Source of the DNA: Cryptomeria japonica
Taxonomy: Eukaryota; Streptophyta; Pinopsida; Cupressales; Cupressaceae
Direction of reading: 5' to 3'
Length of the DNA: 64,000 nucleotides
Assembly (NCBI RefSeq): GCF_030272615.1
Contig: NC_081409.1
Coordinates: 471,630,573 to 471,694,572, forward strand
Position numbers and translations under genes: made by a program. The notes under the pieces are model-generated. The model was not told the origin of the DNA. It saw nothing but the letters and a program-made list of their open reading frames with translations, and made no database searches. Below are positions 25,056 to 37,477 of the stretch, in pieces; the stretch's first letter is position 1, and each line of letters begins with the position of its first letter.

Positions 25056-25575
25056 TCATCGAAAGAGCGTTTTCATCGACATAGGGCATATAAAGCATTA
25101 AGCAAAGGTGTTTAGGCAAGAAGTTACCTTCGATGAATGCAAGAAACCGCTCATCGATACTCCAGGTTTCATCAAAAAGGTAAAAGCAAAAAGCGAAAAG
25201 GCAAAAGGTGATTTCGAAGGAATGTCATTACCGAAGAAACTCAAGAGACATTCATCGAAATGCAAGTTTCATCGATGAACGTGGTGTCGAACAAAAGAAA
25301 AGCTGTTTCATCGATAAAAAGGATATCGATGAAAAAGGGGATATCGATGAACACTCATAAGCCTTCACCGAAGAAAGAAACTCATCGAAAGTATGGCATC
25401 GATGAAACTCACGAGCAACTTGTCGAAAAGGGGGACTATCGATGAAAAAGTGATTTCGATGAGTCTTAAAAGCGGCTTCTCGACGTAAGTTTTTCACCGA
25501 AACAATATTATCGAAGAGAGTGAGCTTTCGATGGAAGATTCAAACACTTGGCCGAAGACAAGGGTTTCATCGATA
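25056..25575. promoter_or_regulatory. TCATCGA/TCGATGA motif array in LTR1
   Basis: About 14 copies of TCATCGA or its reverse complement TCGATGA in 520 bp, several as the palindrome TTCATCGATGAA, irregularly spaced and in both orientations. The array ends about 300 bp before the LTR gene. Clustered palindromic motifs suggest protein-binding sites of an LTR promoter or enhancer; this role is inferred. CATATAAAG at 25087-25095 within the array is a possible TATA element. Confidence 0.5.
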
Positions 25576-25874
25576 ACTTGAAACGCGCGCACTTTGAGCG
25601 GACTGTACTTCCCACGAAGGAGTTAAAGGCCTAGTTGAAAAGTGTCACATCTGCAATTAAGTTTAAAACACTTGAGTAGCCGTTACAGATGCAGAAACAT
25701 TAACTGTACACAAGTTGCCCATTCAATTGCAATTGAACTGAGTGAATTTTCATAAGAATCAGATCGATGCTAAGAGATTGGAAGTTGTGAAGAACTTGCA
25801 GAGCTTTGCAAACGATAACCAGAAGAGTTGAGCATTCTACCAAGTAAGTGTTGTCTCTCTTATTTACTGTAACT

Positions 25875-28800
25875 ATGGAACCTTCATCTTCTTCTTCTAA
25901 AAAGAGTAGGAAAGGAAAAGAGTTAAACCCTGAAGAGAAGCCCAAGAGACAGAAGAAAGAAGGGAGAGCTTTGACTCAGGACTTATTAGACCAGTGTCCA
26001 TCGTCTAGTGTAAGGTCCAAAAAGATTAAAAGTGAAGAAGAAGGATTAGAGGACAAATTTGAAAATCTAGGAGACATTTGGACTGAGATAAGAGGACATG
26101 AGTTATTTTTGTTTGGTTACAAAAGAAGGGATGCACCCGAACCCATTAGTAATCTATGGAAGAGGAACTTAGGCAAGTTAGTAGTTCCAAATGTGTTTGT
26201 AGACGTAGAATTAATGAAAGCTCTGGTAAATTGCTACAACCCGAGAACTAAAACCATATGTGATTACAGAGGGAATACATTAGTAGTAATCAACAAGCAG
26301 ACTATTGATATGGTTTTTGATCTAGACTGGGAAGTCGAGGAAAGCATCGATATGAAGAAACTTTCACAGGAATTCTTTAGTTTGGAAAATATCTACAGGA
26401 CTTGGAGGCTACCTATTCACAGGCCAAAAGTGGGTGGGTCATTTGTTCAGTTTGGCAAAAGTGACAAGGTGCCATTTGATGTCAACCACTTCCATCCATA
26501 TTTCAAATATACGTATTATACTGCAGCCCAAGTACTAAGCATAGAGGCTCATCCACTCATGGATGTTGGGATTATGGTTCTGTGTGCTGATATTCAATCA
26601 AAAGACCCTAGGTCATTTGATTTTGCTACTTATGTTGCGGATACCTTGAATCATGGGCTGGAAAAAATGAAAGGAGACCTTGTGAATGTTCACTTTTCAT
26701 TATACTCCATGCTAATGCATATTCTTCTTTATTGTGGACAAGAAATTAACTTCTGGCCAGATGAGTTCAGCATCAGGTCTTATGATAAGAATGGTCTGAA
26801 GAAGCCGGTTCAGTTGTGGGTATCAGCATGGGACCAGAGGTTTATGAACAACCAATATTGGCATTTTCAAGAATACTTTGTGAAACCTCTCAGTGCAGCT
26901 TTTGGACAACGCAGGGATTATACTTTGTCCCCTGAAATTAAGAGGTTCCTCAGGCCAAAGGATTTCTCTCCAGAGTCACAGATTGAACATAATTGGGGTG
27001 ATTGGTATTGCCATGATAATCACACAGAGATAAGGGTATTTGGATATGAAGGGCAACCGCACATGCTTCCAATTACGGTGCCAGACAGAGTGGCTAGCTT
27101 GGAGATTATAAGGCAATTGTCTATTGCCAGTGCTAAACATTTAACTGATTTTGGTAAACAATCTATTGTTCCAGGTCTATTAGTTTTCTCTGATTTCATT
27201 GTCAAAAGTTCAAAGAGTTATCATTTATTACAGAATAAATTAAATTACTATGGCATGACTCTGGGTGAGCCTAGGGAGAATTTTGATCCCGAAGGATATA
27301 TAAGAGCTGCCAGAGCCTCACAGAAACTCAAAGCTGGGATACATATGGCCAAAATGCCAGACGACCTAATTAAGAACCTTGAGCAAGAGGAGGCCAAGGC
27401 TTTAGAAGGAAAGAGTGAGTTAGTCTGGGAGGCCTACAAATGGAAAAGGGCAAGGGGAATGATAGATGGAGACCTAATTGGAAATCTCCAAGATCCTCTG
27501 GAGGTAGCTAAAAGGCTGCTTCAACATGAAGCTGAAATTATGCACAGAGTTCCTTCACAATTCCTTCGCTTCATTAATACTGAAAGGGACAGTCAGCCCC
27601 TAGCTCACATGTCACCGAAATCAACCGCCAGTAGTATCCCACTTGATTCTCCTAGAGAGGATTATCCTCCTGGTTTCGAAACAGAAATGAACATGGACAC
27701 AGGAGAAATCAACATCAAAGATGTTGTTGACATAAGAATGACTGAGCATGAGGACTTCATTGCTGATGATGGATTCGCCTCCTCTAGGGAATTCCTTGCA
27801 TTTCTATATCAATACAAAGGGGCTCATGTCAAACGAAGCATGGCTGGAAAACCAGAGGAAGAACAGATGAAGAGATTACAGGATGAAATTGATGTCCTCA
27901 TGAAAGACATGACTCCTGAAAAGGGGAGGAAATTATTAAAAGAGGCCGGTGTGATCATCTTCTCTAGTTGGGATATCAACTCAGCACTCTTATTTGATGG
28001 CTTTTTGAAAAAACAAGATTTGAATCAGTAGGTATTGCCCCAGGAGGTAGATAAACTGTTCCTAGGCTCTGGATATGATCTAGACAAAAAGGCTCTCCTA
28101 CAGTGGGTACTATACCCAAAAGGGAAGAGGCCAATCATTGTGGATATAGAAGAAACCTTTGGGCATCTCATGGTTCACCAGGTTGGAAAGACTGATCCTA
28201 GGGTCACTGCAAAGCTCAACCTGGATGTTGCAAGATTGAACTTGGACCAGACAGAGTTTTTGGTCAGAGAGAACATTACATACAAGGGATTATATGAAAA
28301 ATCCAAGGAGGAAAATCAGAAGCTGCAAGCAAAGGTATTGCAATTAGAAACGGGGACTCCTATCACCGAATACACCTCATACCCCGCAGGACGCAGCTTG
28401 GATGATATCTCTGATGCCCTATACTGGAAATATTAGGCAGAGAAGGCCAATAAACGTGCAAATAATATCCAGCAAAAGATAAACAAATTGGTCAATGACA
28501 TCATAGGACATCGGTTTAACACCATGCTCTTACAGGTCAAACCATATTGGATAGTTTACAATGGGACAATAAAAGCGCTAACAGAGCATGAACGGTTAAG
28601 AGCACGATTGCAGGGGGTGCTAAGCAGTGACGATTCCATGACGCCAGAAGAAAAGGCTGAGGGTAACGCGTATATGGATAATCATGTCAAACTCGAGGAT
28701 ATGCTGAGAAGAGATTTACAAGAATTAGATGATGAAAAACCCGTTGGAATGCCTTCCATCTACAAGGAAGGAGAGGTAATAACCTTGGAGGATTTGCGAA

Positions 28801-29024
28801 AGGAACTTGTCAGCGTCAAGGATTGGGCCTTGTCAGAAATTGATCGGAGTAAGGATATGGCCCCTACCGTCAACCAGATGATATTCAAGTACCTGACGCT
28901 AGGGGATGAATTAAAAAAGAAAACGCCTCGAATCAGAACATTCAAAGACGATGATTACATTCATCATTTGGGGCTTTTGAATCTCTTTTTGCTTAAGTTT
29001 AGAAACACTCAAGTTAACGACTAA
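25875..29024 (+). pseudogene. LTR-encoded large protein, copy 1 (two nonsense codons)
   Basis: Same 1,049-codon frame as the intact copy in LTR2. It is interrupted by TAG at codon 719 (28029-28031) and TAG at codon 854 (28434-28436). Both codons are CAG (Gln) in the other two LTRs, so both are C-to-T changes in a CHG methylation context. The rest of the frame is intact and collinear. The ATG at 25875 was chosen because the frame upstream opens only with GTG, and the following Ser/Lys-rich start is conserved in all three copies. See the LTR2 copy for domains. Confidence 0.85.
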
Positions 29025-29941
29025 TATTTTGAAAAGTCGTGTCTCTTCGTGAAAAAATTTCGTCCTCATATATATATGAGAATGATTTTTGTAATGTAGG
29101 GGGATAATAGAATTAGATAGGATTAGGAGCGAAACAAGAACAGCCTGTAAGTCTTCTGTGTACAAACTATAATGGAATACAAATCTTGATCTACTGTTTC
29201 CTTGCATATGTGTTGTGGATTATTTCATTTTCTTTTGGCAATCGTCTGTGATATTGTCTGATAAAGATAAGGTTATTCATGTTCTTAAGATCAGATCTAT
29301 GCTTTATGTTATAATGTTGCAACAAAAGTTCTGCTTGCGGATTGTAATCGTTCCTTGCAAAGCTTAATTGACTGGTCCCTTAAGGGTAGGGTTAAATTCA
29401 CTCAATCAGCACATAATATAAGCATTCATTTGGTTTTAAAAGAAATAGTAACTGACAGGTTCATAAGGGATGAATTAAAAAGCTGTCTCACAGATTCGCA
29501 CTATAAGTCCTGAAGAAAATTGTGATGACTCTGTAACCCAAACAGTGAAGAAGGCACTGGCTAAAATCTCAAGTTATACTCATCATTTCTTTCATAATTA
29601 GTTATTTTGACAGCTATAGAAGTAATTAAGAAGCACAAAGCAAACAATTATCATAACAACAATCTTGAACTCGTCTGCTATATCTCCATTCAAGGAACTC
29701 ATGCCATTTCAAGATCAGGAGATATCAGATTAGGATAACATATCTGCTATAAAAAGCACTGTTTATTGGAGACATTCAGTGAATAGGTATACCCGCCTAG
29801 GTCCTGCAGAACCTAAAGTGAGAGAGTAAGCAACCAAACAGGTTCACTCTACATGTTGGCCAAGTCAATTGGAGGGTTTGACCATAGGGACTGGCATTTT
29901 CTTAGAACCTATCCAATCTGTTGATTTGAGACCCAACAGAT

Positions 29942-29959
29942 TGGCGACTCTGCTGGGGA
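29942..29959 (+). other. Primer binding site, unit 1
   Basis: TGGCGACTCTGCTGGGGA lies 3 bp after the LTR end. It begins TGG as expected for pairing with a tRNA CCA end, and resembles the site I recall for Tat/Ogre elements (tRNA-Arg there, from memory). A partial second match, TGGCGACTCTG, occurs 90 bp further on at 30032-30042. Confidence 0.7.
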
Positions 29960-30056
29960 AAATTATAAAAACTCTGCTGTGGGAAAGAGCTCAGAAGAAA
30001 CAAAAACAATTCATATCCTCTAGAAAAGAGGTGGCGACTCTGAAATAAGAATTTCA

Positions 30057-33000
30057 ATGCACGGGACAAGATCGGTTGCGAAAGGACAATCTTTATCCCA
30101 ATTAGATTTCCCTCAACGAAAGAACAAAAATAAAGAACCCATGAATGATTCCATGAGAGAAAGATACAACCAGTATAAACATGAAAGTAGCCAACACTCG
30201 CCCTTAAAGGAACAAGATAGAACAACAACTTCAGGCCCGGTGAATGAAGATTTGGTTGCAGCATATAAAGCTCAAAAGGGGCGATACCAAATTCCCCCTA
30301 GTTTTGAAAATCATGAAGCACGGCCCAGACAATACACACCACCTCCGTCAGGATCAAGTATGGCAGACCCTGCAGATAGGTTCACAGATTTAACTAGACA
30401 AATGATGGAGGCAGCTGCTGAGATGAGAGATTCAGGAAGGACTCAGGAATGTTTGGAGCTGTGTGCCAAGTTGGGCATAAATGTTGGTGAGGATGACTTT
30501 AATAAAGATGTAAACAACTACAAGAAAACATATGCTCAGGGAGTGGGTAAAACAAAGAGTAATGATTTCAAAGCTTATGAGAACCCTCTGTTTGGTAACA
30601 AGAGGGATGATCATGTGCAATCAGGTGCACCACCAGTCTAGCAAAACTCACATACAGGCTTCATCCCTCATAATCAGTATCCACCTCCTGGTCAATTTTA
30701 TAACCAACATCCACCCCCTAATCAGTTTCAGTATCAACACCAGAATCAATACCCTCCTCCTTATCAAAACCAAATGCCCTTGTATGGAAATATGAACCAG
30801 AACTTTGTGAATCCTCATGGAGGGCATGGACTAATAAATATGGAACAAATAAGGCAGTTTGATTTTTCAGGAATGATGGTGTATCCATATCCCATCCCAA
30901 ATGAAATCAGGACAGCAATACCAAAGTTCACAGGAAGTAATGCAGTTTCAGGTGAGGCTCATTGCAAAGCCTTTGATGCAGTAATTGAGGATTTTGGTTT
31001 GCCATATGAGGATGTCAAGATCAGGTTGTTTATGCAGTCATTAATAGAAGATGCGAGAGATTGGTTTAGAACGTTGCCTGATGCATCCATTAGAAATCTT
31101 GCAGAATTCAAAGAAATGTTCCTGGAACAGTATGGAGACCATAATAGTCCTGAGTTTGCTTTGCATGAAATCATCAGCATTAAGAAAGAGCAAAATGAAT
31201 CAGTAATTGAATTTAACAAAAGATTCAATAGGGTTCTGAACAAAATCCCTAATAGGATGAAACCAGTACCTGAAGTGAGCATTCTGTACTATATCAATGC
31301 TTATGATAGCAAAACAAACTATGAGTTGAGAACCAGAAACCCAAGAGATCTCCGAGATGTTATGAAAGATGCCATTGTTATAGAGAACAATAGAAAGGCT
31401 GCTGGTAAGGTTGGAAAAAGAGAGGATGCAAGATTGTACAATCCTAAAGCACCCAAGGCCAATAGGGATGAAGATAAGCTTGACAAAGTTTTAAATGCCC
31501 TGAAAGATTTATCTGTAAGAGTAAACAAAATAGAAAAGCAGCAATACTACCGTCCTGAGAGACCTAGACTACATGACATGCCTTATAACACTACATGGAA
31601 GGATGGAAAACTGGTAGAAAGGAACCACAGAGACAATCAACAAATTTCAGATCCTTTAAAAAGAATGGTAAATTATACTCAAGACGATAACATGTGGTGC
31701 TATGCTTGCAATATGCCACACGCTTCCTCTTTGTGTGCAGTAGCAAAAGGGTTGCAAGAGGAAGAGGATAGCTATGAAGATCATGTGGATGATTCAACTA
31801 TTAATATGATGTCATTTAGTCAGGAAGGAAGGTCAGACTCTATCAATATTGATCAGTGCTCTGTTTTACCTGTGACCACCAGCAAAAATGAAAGTGTCAA
31901 ACTCAGAGTCCCTACTGAAGAAGAGAAAAGAAAAATTACAGCTTATGCTGTTGCACAAGCAAAAAGGACTTATGACTTAAGAAACAGGATGGTGAATCCA
32001 GAACAAGGTAAACCTGCTAGTCTTTTCATGAAAGAAAACGATGAAGCACTTAAGCGAATGAATAAGGCAACTAAGACTAAGCAAGATGGTAATCAGGGTC
32101 CTGATGTTCAAAAGAAAGAAACGGTAAAAATTCTTTCATCACAGCAATCTACCTCGTTTGATATCTCAGCTGCACTAACACAATTAAAAGTTTCTGTCCC
32201 ATTAATGGAAATCATGAGGTTTCCTGAATATAGGGAAAAAACTTTGGAGATGATTTCAGGTGTCCAAGAAGGGAAGGTTAATGAACAGAAACGAGAAGTC
32301 CCAACAGGTGGCAGTAATGAACAAATGGCTCCAGTTATATACTTAGGGTCCACTATAACTAAAAACCCAACACAAGTAGACCCATTTTACCTCACTTTGG
32401 TGATAAACAACAAAAGGGTAAAGAATTGTATGATTGATTCAGGAGCAGCCATAAATGTCATGCCTGTTGGGGTGATGAAAGAATTAGGATTGGAAGTTGA
32501 TACTACCTTTGGGAAGTGCTATGCCATGGACAATAGATCAGTCCCAGTGGTTGGTGTCATGAAGAATGTAGAGTTCAGATTAGCAGCCTGTCCAGAAGCA
32601 TCATATAAAATAGATATCACGGTGGTAGATGTTCCACCAAACTATGGAATGTTGTTGTCTAGACAATGGTCGAATATGATTGGTGGATATGTGCAGCTGG
32701 ATTTGTCTTATGCTACGATTCCAATAAATGGACAGGAAATAAAAATTGACAGGGAGCCTCGGTCCACATATATCATAGAAGACATGGAAGGAACAGTGAA
32801 CCAAGTATGTTTTTTACAAACTGATATGGACAACTTCCAGGTACAGTTGACAAAACCTAAATTTAAAGAGTGGATCCCCATTGAGTCATGTCTAACTAAA
32901 AAGGATGGTCAGATATGGAAGATGTTCTTTGATGGGTCTTGTAGCAAAGAAGGGAGTGGGGCTGGAATCCTTTTTATTTCACCTACAGGAGAAACTTAAA

Positions 33001-36000
33001 AATATTCTTTCAAGTTGTTATTTGAATGTACAAACAACATTGCTGAATATGAAGCCCTACTCACTGGTCTTAACATAGCAGTCAAACATGGAATCAAGTT
33101 GCTAAGTGTCTTTGGTGATTTAGAATTAATAGTCTCACAAGTAAAGGAGAGATATGCCTCGAAGCATTTAAGACTGAAACAATATAGGAATGCTGTATGG
33201 GATACCATGGAGCTTTTTGATGCTTTTCAGATAACCTGGATAGATAGATCAAAGAACATCATGGCAGATTTTCTAGCAAATATTGCACTAAAAGGTAATG
33301 ATATAACGCTAACTGGGATATCTGAAGTGGAGATGAAAGTGAGACCATCTGTTCCTGACAACTTGTATAATTGGCAAGTGTTTCAAGATGATGCAGATCT
33401 GCTGAACTTCTTACAGTGTGCTGATCATTATCAGGCTCAAGCTATAAATTTTAATGACTTTGTGGAACAAACTGAAGGTAAGGAGACCTTATTTGGACAT
33501 GAAATTATACAACTGAAGTCAAATAAATTACCAAGAGGCCTGGTAGCATTAGAGAGAACTTTTAATGCTCAAGATGTGATTGAAACCAAAGGGTCAGCTG
33601 TTAAAGAAAGTGATGTTGAACAAATCAATCTAGGAAATGAAGAAGCCCCCAAGAATGTTTTTATTGGGAAAAAATTGACTCCTACTATGAGGCAACAACT
33701 GATAATCTTGTTAAAAAGATATAAATATGTGTTTGCATGGTCTTATGAGGATCTCAAATCTTACAGGGAAGATCTCTTTCAACATGAGATACCACTTAAG
33801 CCAGAAGCTAAGCCATTTAGGCAAAAGCAGAGACCAATTAATCCTACATTGCTACCAAAAATGAGAGAAGAAATTATAAAGATGAAAGATGTAGGAATAA
33901 TAGAACCATGCAGATATTCCACATGGGTTTCTAACTTGGTACCAGTCAGGAAGAAAAATGGGGATATTAGATTATGTGTAGACTTTAGGAATTTAAACAT
34001 ATCATCTTTAAAAGATAACTATCCATTGCCAAACATGGATAATATGCTGCAGAAGGTAATAGGGTGTGAGTTGCTATCCATGATGGATGGATTTTCAGGT
34101 TACAATCAGGTGAAAGTTAGAGAAACTGAAAAATATAAGACAGCCTTCACAACTCCATGGGGCACTTATGTCTATGCACGAATGCCATTTGGATTGACCA
34201 ATGCTGGAGCTACTTTTCAAAGGGCAATGGATGTGGCTTTTGCAGAATTGATTGATATAATCATGGTAGTATACCAAGATGATCTAACTGCGTACTCGAA
34301 GAAAGCTGATGATCACTGTGAACACCTTGAGAAGATATTTAAAAGAGCCTTAGAATATGGAATTTCCTTGAATCCCAAGAAATGTCACTTTGGTGTTGAA
34401 GAGGGAAAACTACTTGGACACATAGTATCCAAGGAGGGGGTGAGAATTGACCCTGAAAGGGTAGCAGCTATTAATGAGGTTCCCATCCCCCGAACTATCA
34501 AAGCCATTCAGTCATTTTTGGGACAAATTAATTTTGTGAGAAGGTTCATTTTGAATTTCGCAGACATAGTGAAACCTATAGTAAGGATGTTGAAGAAAGA
34601 GGCAAAAATTGACTGGACTGAAGAAGCAATTGATTCCTTTGTGGCTATTAAAAGAGCAATTTCTGAGGCACCAGTACTAATTTCCCCAGATTTTGGCAAA
34701 CCATTTATGATATTTTCATTTGCCTCTTGTCATACTATAGCAGCAGTGTTGTTACAGAAAAATTCAGAGGGATATGAGCAGCCCATTGCATACTTTAGCA
34801 AATCTTTAAGCCCTTCAGAAGTAAAATATGAAATAAATGAAAAGCAGGCCTATGCTCTGGTCAAAGCAGTAAAACAATTCAGGCCATACTTAGTAGGGGC
34901 CGAAGTTATTGCTTATGTCCCCAATGCAACAGTAAAAGATATCTTCAGACAAACTGAGGTCACGGGCAAAAGATGCAAATGGATCAATCAGATACAAGAA
35001 TTTAACATTGAGCTTAAGATTTCATAGGTTATCAAAGGACAAGGACTGGCCAAACTCATGACAGGAACTGAAATTGAAGAGTTTGATGTGAATCAGGTTG
35101 GATGGGAAGAAGCTAATTTCAGTATTGAGAAAACAACATGGTACACTGATATCATGTATTACCTTAAGCACTTAAAGTGTCCAGATGCTATGACCGATAG
35201 TCAGAAGAGAGCTTTGAAGTTAAAATCAGCAAGGTATGTGATTATCAATGGGGACTTATATTGGAAAAATAGAGATGGGATATTGTTATTATGTCTGGAC
35301 AACTACCAGGCAGACAAGGTTGTTCATGAAATGCATGATGGGGTTTGTGGTGGCCATTTCTCAGCTAAGACTACAGCACATAAAATATTGAGAGCCGGAT
35401 ATTATTGGCCATGTGTCTTCAATGATTCCTATAGATATGTCAGAAAATGCGAAGCTTGTCAAAAGTTCTCAAGCAAAACAAAGTATCAAGGATCACTCCC
35501 GTTGAGACCAATGTTGACTGAGGAACCATTCCAACAGTGGGGAATAGACTTTATAGGGGAAATATCAGAAAAATACAGTGGAGGACACAGATGGATATTG
35601 GTTGCTACAGATTATTTTACCAAATGGGTGGAGGCAATACCTACCAAACAAGCCACTAGCAAGGTGGTGATAAAATTCTTAATGGAGAACATTATTACTA
35701 GATTTGGTGTTCCTGCAAGAATCATCTCAGATAATGGCATGTCTTTTAGATCAAAGGAATTCAACAATTTTTGTGATGAATATGGCATTAAGATATCACA
35801 TTCTTCTCCTTATCACCCCCAGGGGAATGGGCAAGCTGAATCAAGCAACAAGAACATCCTGAAGATCATTAAAAAGATGCTGGGGCAGAACAAAAAAGCA
35901 TGGGACTCAAAGTTGAATCTTGCATTATGGGCAGACAGGATAACTGTGAAAAAATCCATAGGAAAATCTCCATTTGAATTGGTTTATGGCAAAAGGGCCA

Positions 36001-36395
36001 GACTACCTTTGGATAATCTTCTACCTGTACATAGATTTATGATTCAAGAAGAAATAGATGTTGAAGATCCATCACAAGAAAGAATAATGCAGCTAGTAGA
36101 ACTTGATGAAGTCAGGGCAGAAGCTCAAAGGCAAAATATCAGGATTCAAAATCAAATGAAGAGGTTGTATGACAAGAGGACATCTAACAGGAAATTTTGT
36201 GTAGGAGACTGGGTTTTAATGTGGAATGCCAGGAGTCAAGACAAAGGCAAGCATGGTAAATTTGAAGCCTTATGGATCAGCCCATATGTGATCATAGACA
36301 AAGGGGGGGAGGATTCTTATTTGCTCCAAAACGCGACAGGGGAGGTCCAAGAATTGCCAGTACATGGGCAGTTCTTAAAGAACTTCTTCTCCTGA
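30057..36395 (+). pseudogene. Gypsy gag-pol polyprotein, copy 1
   Basis: One continuous frame of about 2,113 codons from ATG 30057 to TGA 36393-36395, interrupted by TAG 30639-30641, TAA 32997-32999 and TAG 35025-35027. The first and third stops are shared with copy 2. The TAA is private (TAC, Tyr, in copy 2) and falls inside the archaeal-type RNase H, so this copy cannot make a full pol even with stop readthrough at the shared sites. Order: gag, zinc knuckle (about 31698-31736), protease (DSG about 32438), RNase H (DGS about 32930), reverse transcriptase (YQDD about 34272), native RNase H remnant, integrase (35058-36395). In the RNase H, GDSELI of copy 2 is GDLELI here. Confidence 0.9.
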
Positions 36396-36526
36396 AGCAC
36401 TCTGCATCACCTGTACAGTAGGGTAGGATCCATTTCCATTGTAAATACCATCATATTTGCGCTAACCAGAGATTCTGGATTCTTGAAGGCATAGTTCAAA
36501 ATGCCTTCATCCTCAGTCAGAGCCGC
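36396..36526 (+). other. 3' untranslated end of internal region 1
   Basis: 131 bp between the integrase stop and LTR2. No polypurine tract adjoins the LTR (the last bases are CAGAGCCGC), which is unusual for an LTR retrotransposon. The nearest G-run is inside the integrase frame near 36303-36312. Confidence 0.5.
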
Positions 36527-36658
36527 TGTTGAGCACTATTTTTTTTTTAAAAAAAAAAAATATAATAAAAATAAAAAATAATAATATATGTTTCCATAAG
36601 CATGAAGACTAATGGATATTTCGGCCAGTAAGCTGTATCGAGCACTGCAGGAGAAGTT

Positions 36659-37178
36659 TCATCGAAAGAGCGTTTTCATCGACACAGGGCATATAAAGCA
36701 TTAAGCAAAGGTGTTTCGGCAAGAAGTTACCTTCGATGAACGCAAGAAACCGCTCATCGATACTCCAGGTTTCATCGAAAAGGTAAAAGCAAAAAGCGAA
36801 AAGGCAAAAGGTGATTTCGAAGGAATGTCGTTACCGAAGAAACTCAAGAGACATTCATCGAAATGCAAGTTTCATCGATGAACGTGGTGTCGAACAAAAG
36901 AAAAGTTGTTTCATCGATAAAAAGGATATCGATGAAAAAGGGGATATCGATGAACACTCATAAGCCTTCACCGAAGAAAGAAACTCATCGAAAGTATGGC
37001 ATCGATGAAACTCATGAGCAACTTGTCGAAAAGGGGCACTATCGATGAAAAAGTGATTTCGATGAGTCTTAAAAGTAGCTTCTCGACGTAAGTTTTTCAC
37101 CGAAACAATATTATCGAAGAGAGTGAGCTTTCGATGGAAGATTCAAACACTTGTCCGAAGACAAGGGTTTCATCGATA
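36659..37178. promoter_or_regulatory. TCATCGA/TCGATGA motif array in LTR2
   Basis: Same array as in LTR1. One motif degraded to TCATCAA in LTR1 is intact here (TTTCATCGAAAAGG near 36769-36782), giving one more site. Confidence 0.5.
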
Positions 37179-37477
37179 ACTTGAAACGCGCGCACTTTGA
37201 GCGGACTGTACTTCCCGCGAAGGAGTTAAAGGCCTAGTTGAAAAGTGTCACATCTGCAATTAAGTTTAAAACACTTGAGTAGCCGTTACAGATGCAGAAA
37301 CATTAACTGTACACAAGTTGCCCATTCAATTGCAATTGAACTGAGTGAATTTTCGTAAGAATCAGATCGATGCTAAGAGATTGGAAGTTGTGAAGAACTT
37401 GCAGAGCTTTGCAAATGATAACCAGAAGAGTTGAGCATTCTACCAAGTAAGTGTTGTCTCTCTTATTTACTGTAACT

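Larger units (their letters stand above)
24924..29938 (+). repeat. Gypsy LTR1, 5,015 bp, carries a gene
   Basis: Starts TGTTGAGCAC and ends GACCCAACA, giving a 5-bp inverted terminal match TGTTG/CAACA. A primer-binding-site-like sequence begins 3 bp after the end. Contents in order: T-run/A-run near the start, a motif array (25056-25575), a 1,049-codon frame (25875-29024, broken) and the 16-bp palindrome CTCATATATATATGAG at 29065-29080, a possible TATA element. Compared with LTR2 and LTR3 this copy carries more private C-to-T and G-to-A changes. No purine-rich tract abuts the internal LTR starts, which is a weakness in the boundary call. Confidence 0.8.

Noticed and set aside
25252-25497. Short open frames on both strands inside the motif array (also at 36855 and 48458)
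   Set aside because: They follow from palindromic repeats; no coding constraint is evident and there is nothing resembling a known protein.
25056-25575. TCATCGA array considered as a CRISPR-like array
   Set aside because: Spacing is irregular, units are 7-12 bp, both orientations occur, and the organism is a plant.
29902-30264. 120-codon antisense frame across the LTR/gag junction (also at 41505)
   Set aside because: It mirrors the conserved gag frame. Tat elements can have antisense genes, but this one is short with no recognisable features.
36300-36312. G-run in the integrase frame as the polypurine tract
   Set aside because: It encodes the conserved KGGED segment and lies about 215 bp from the LTR start, so it is more likely coding. 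Kept as an open question.
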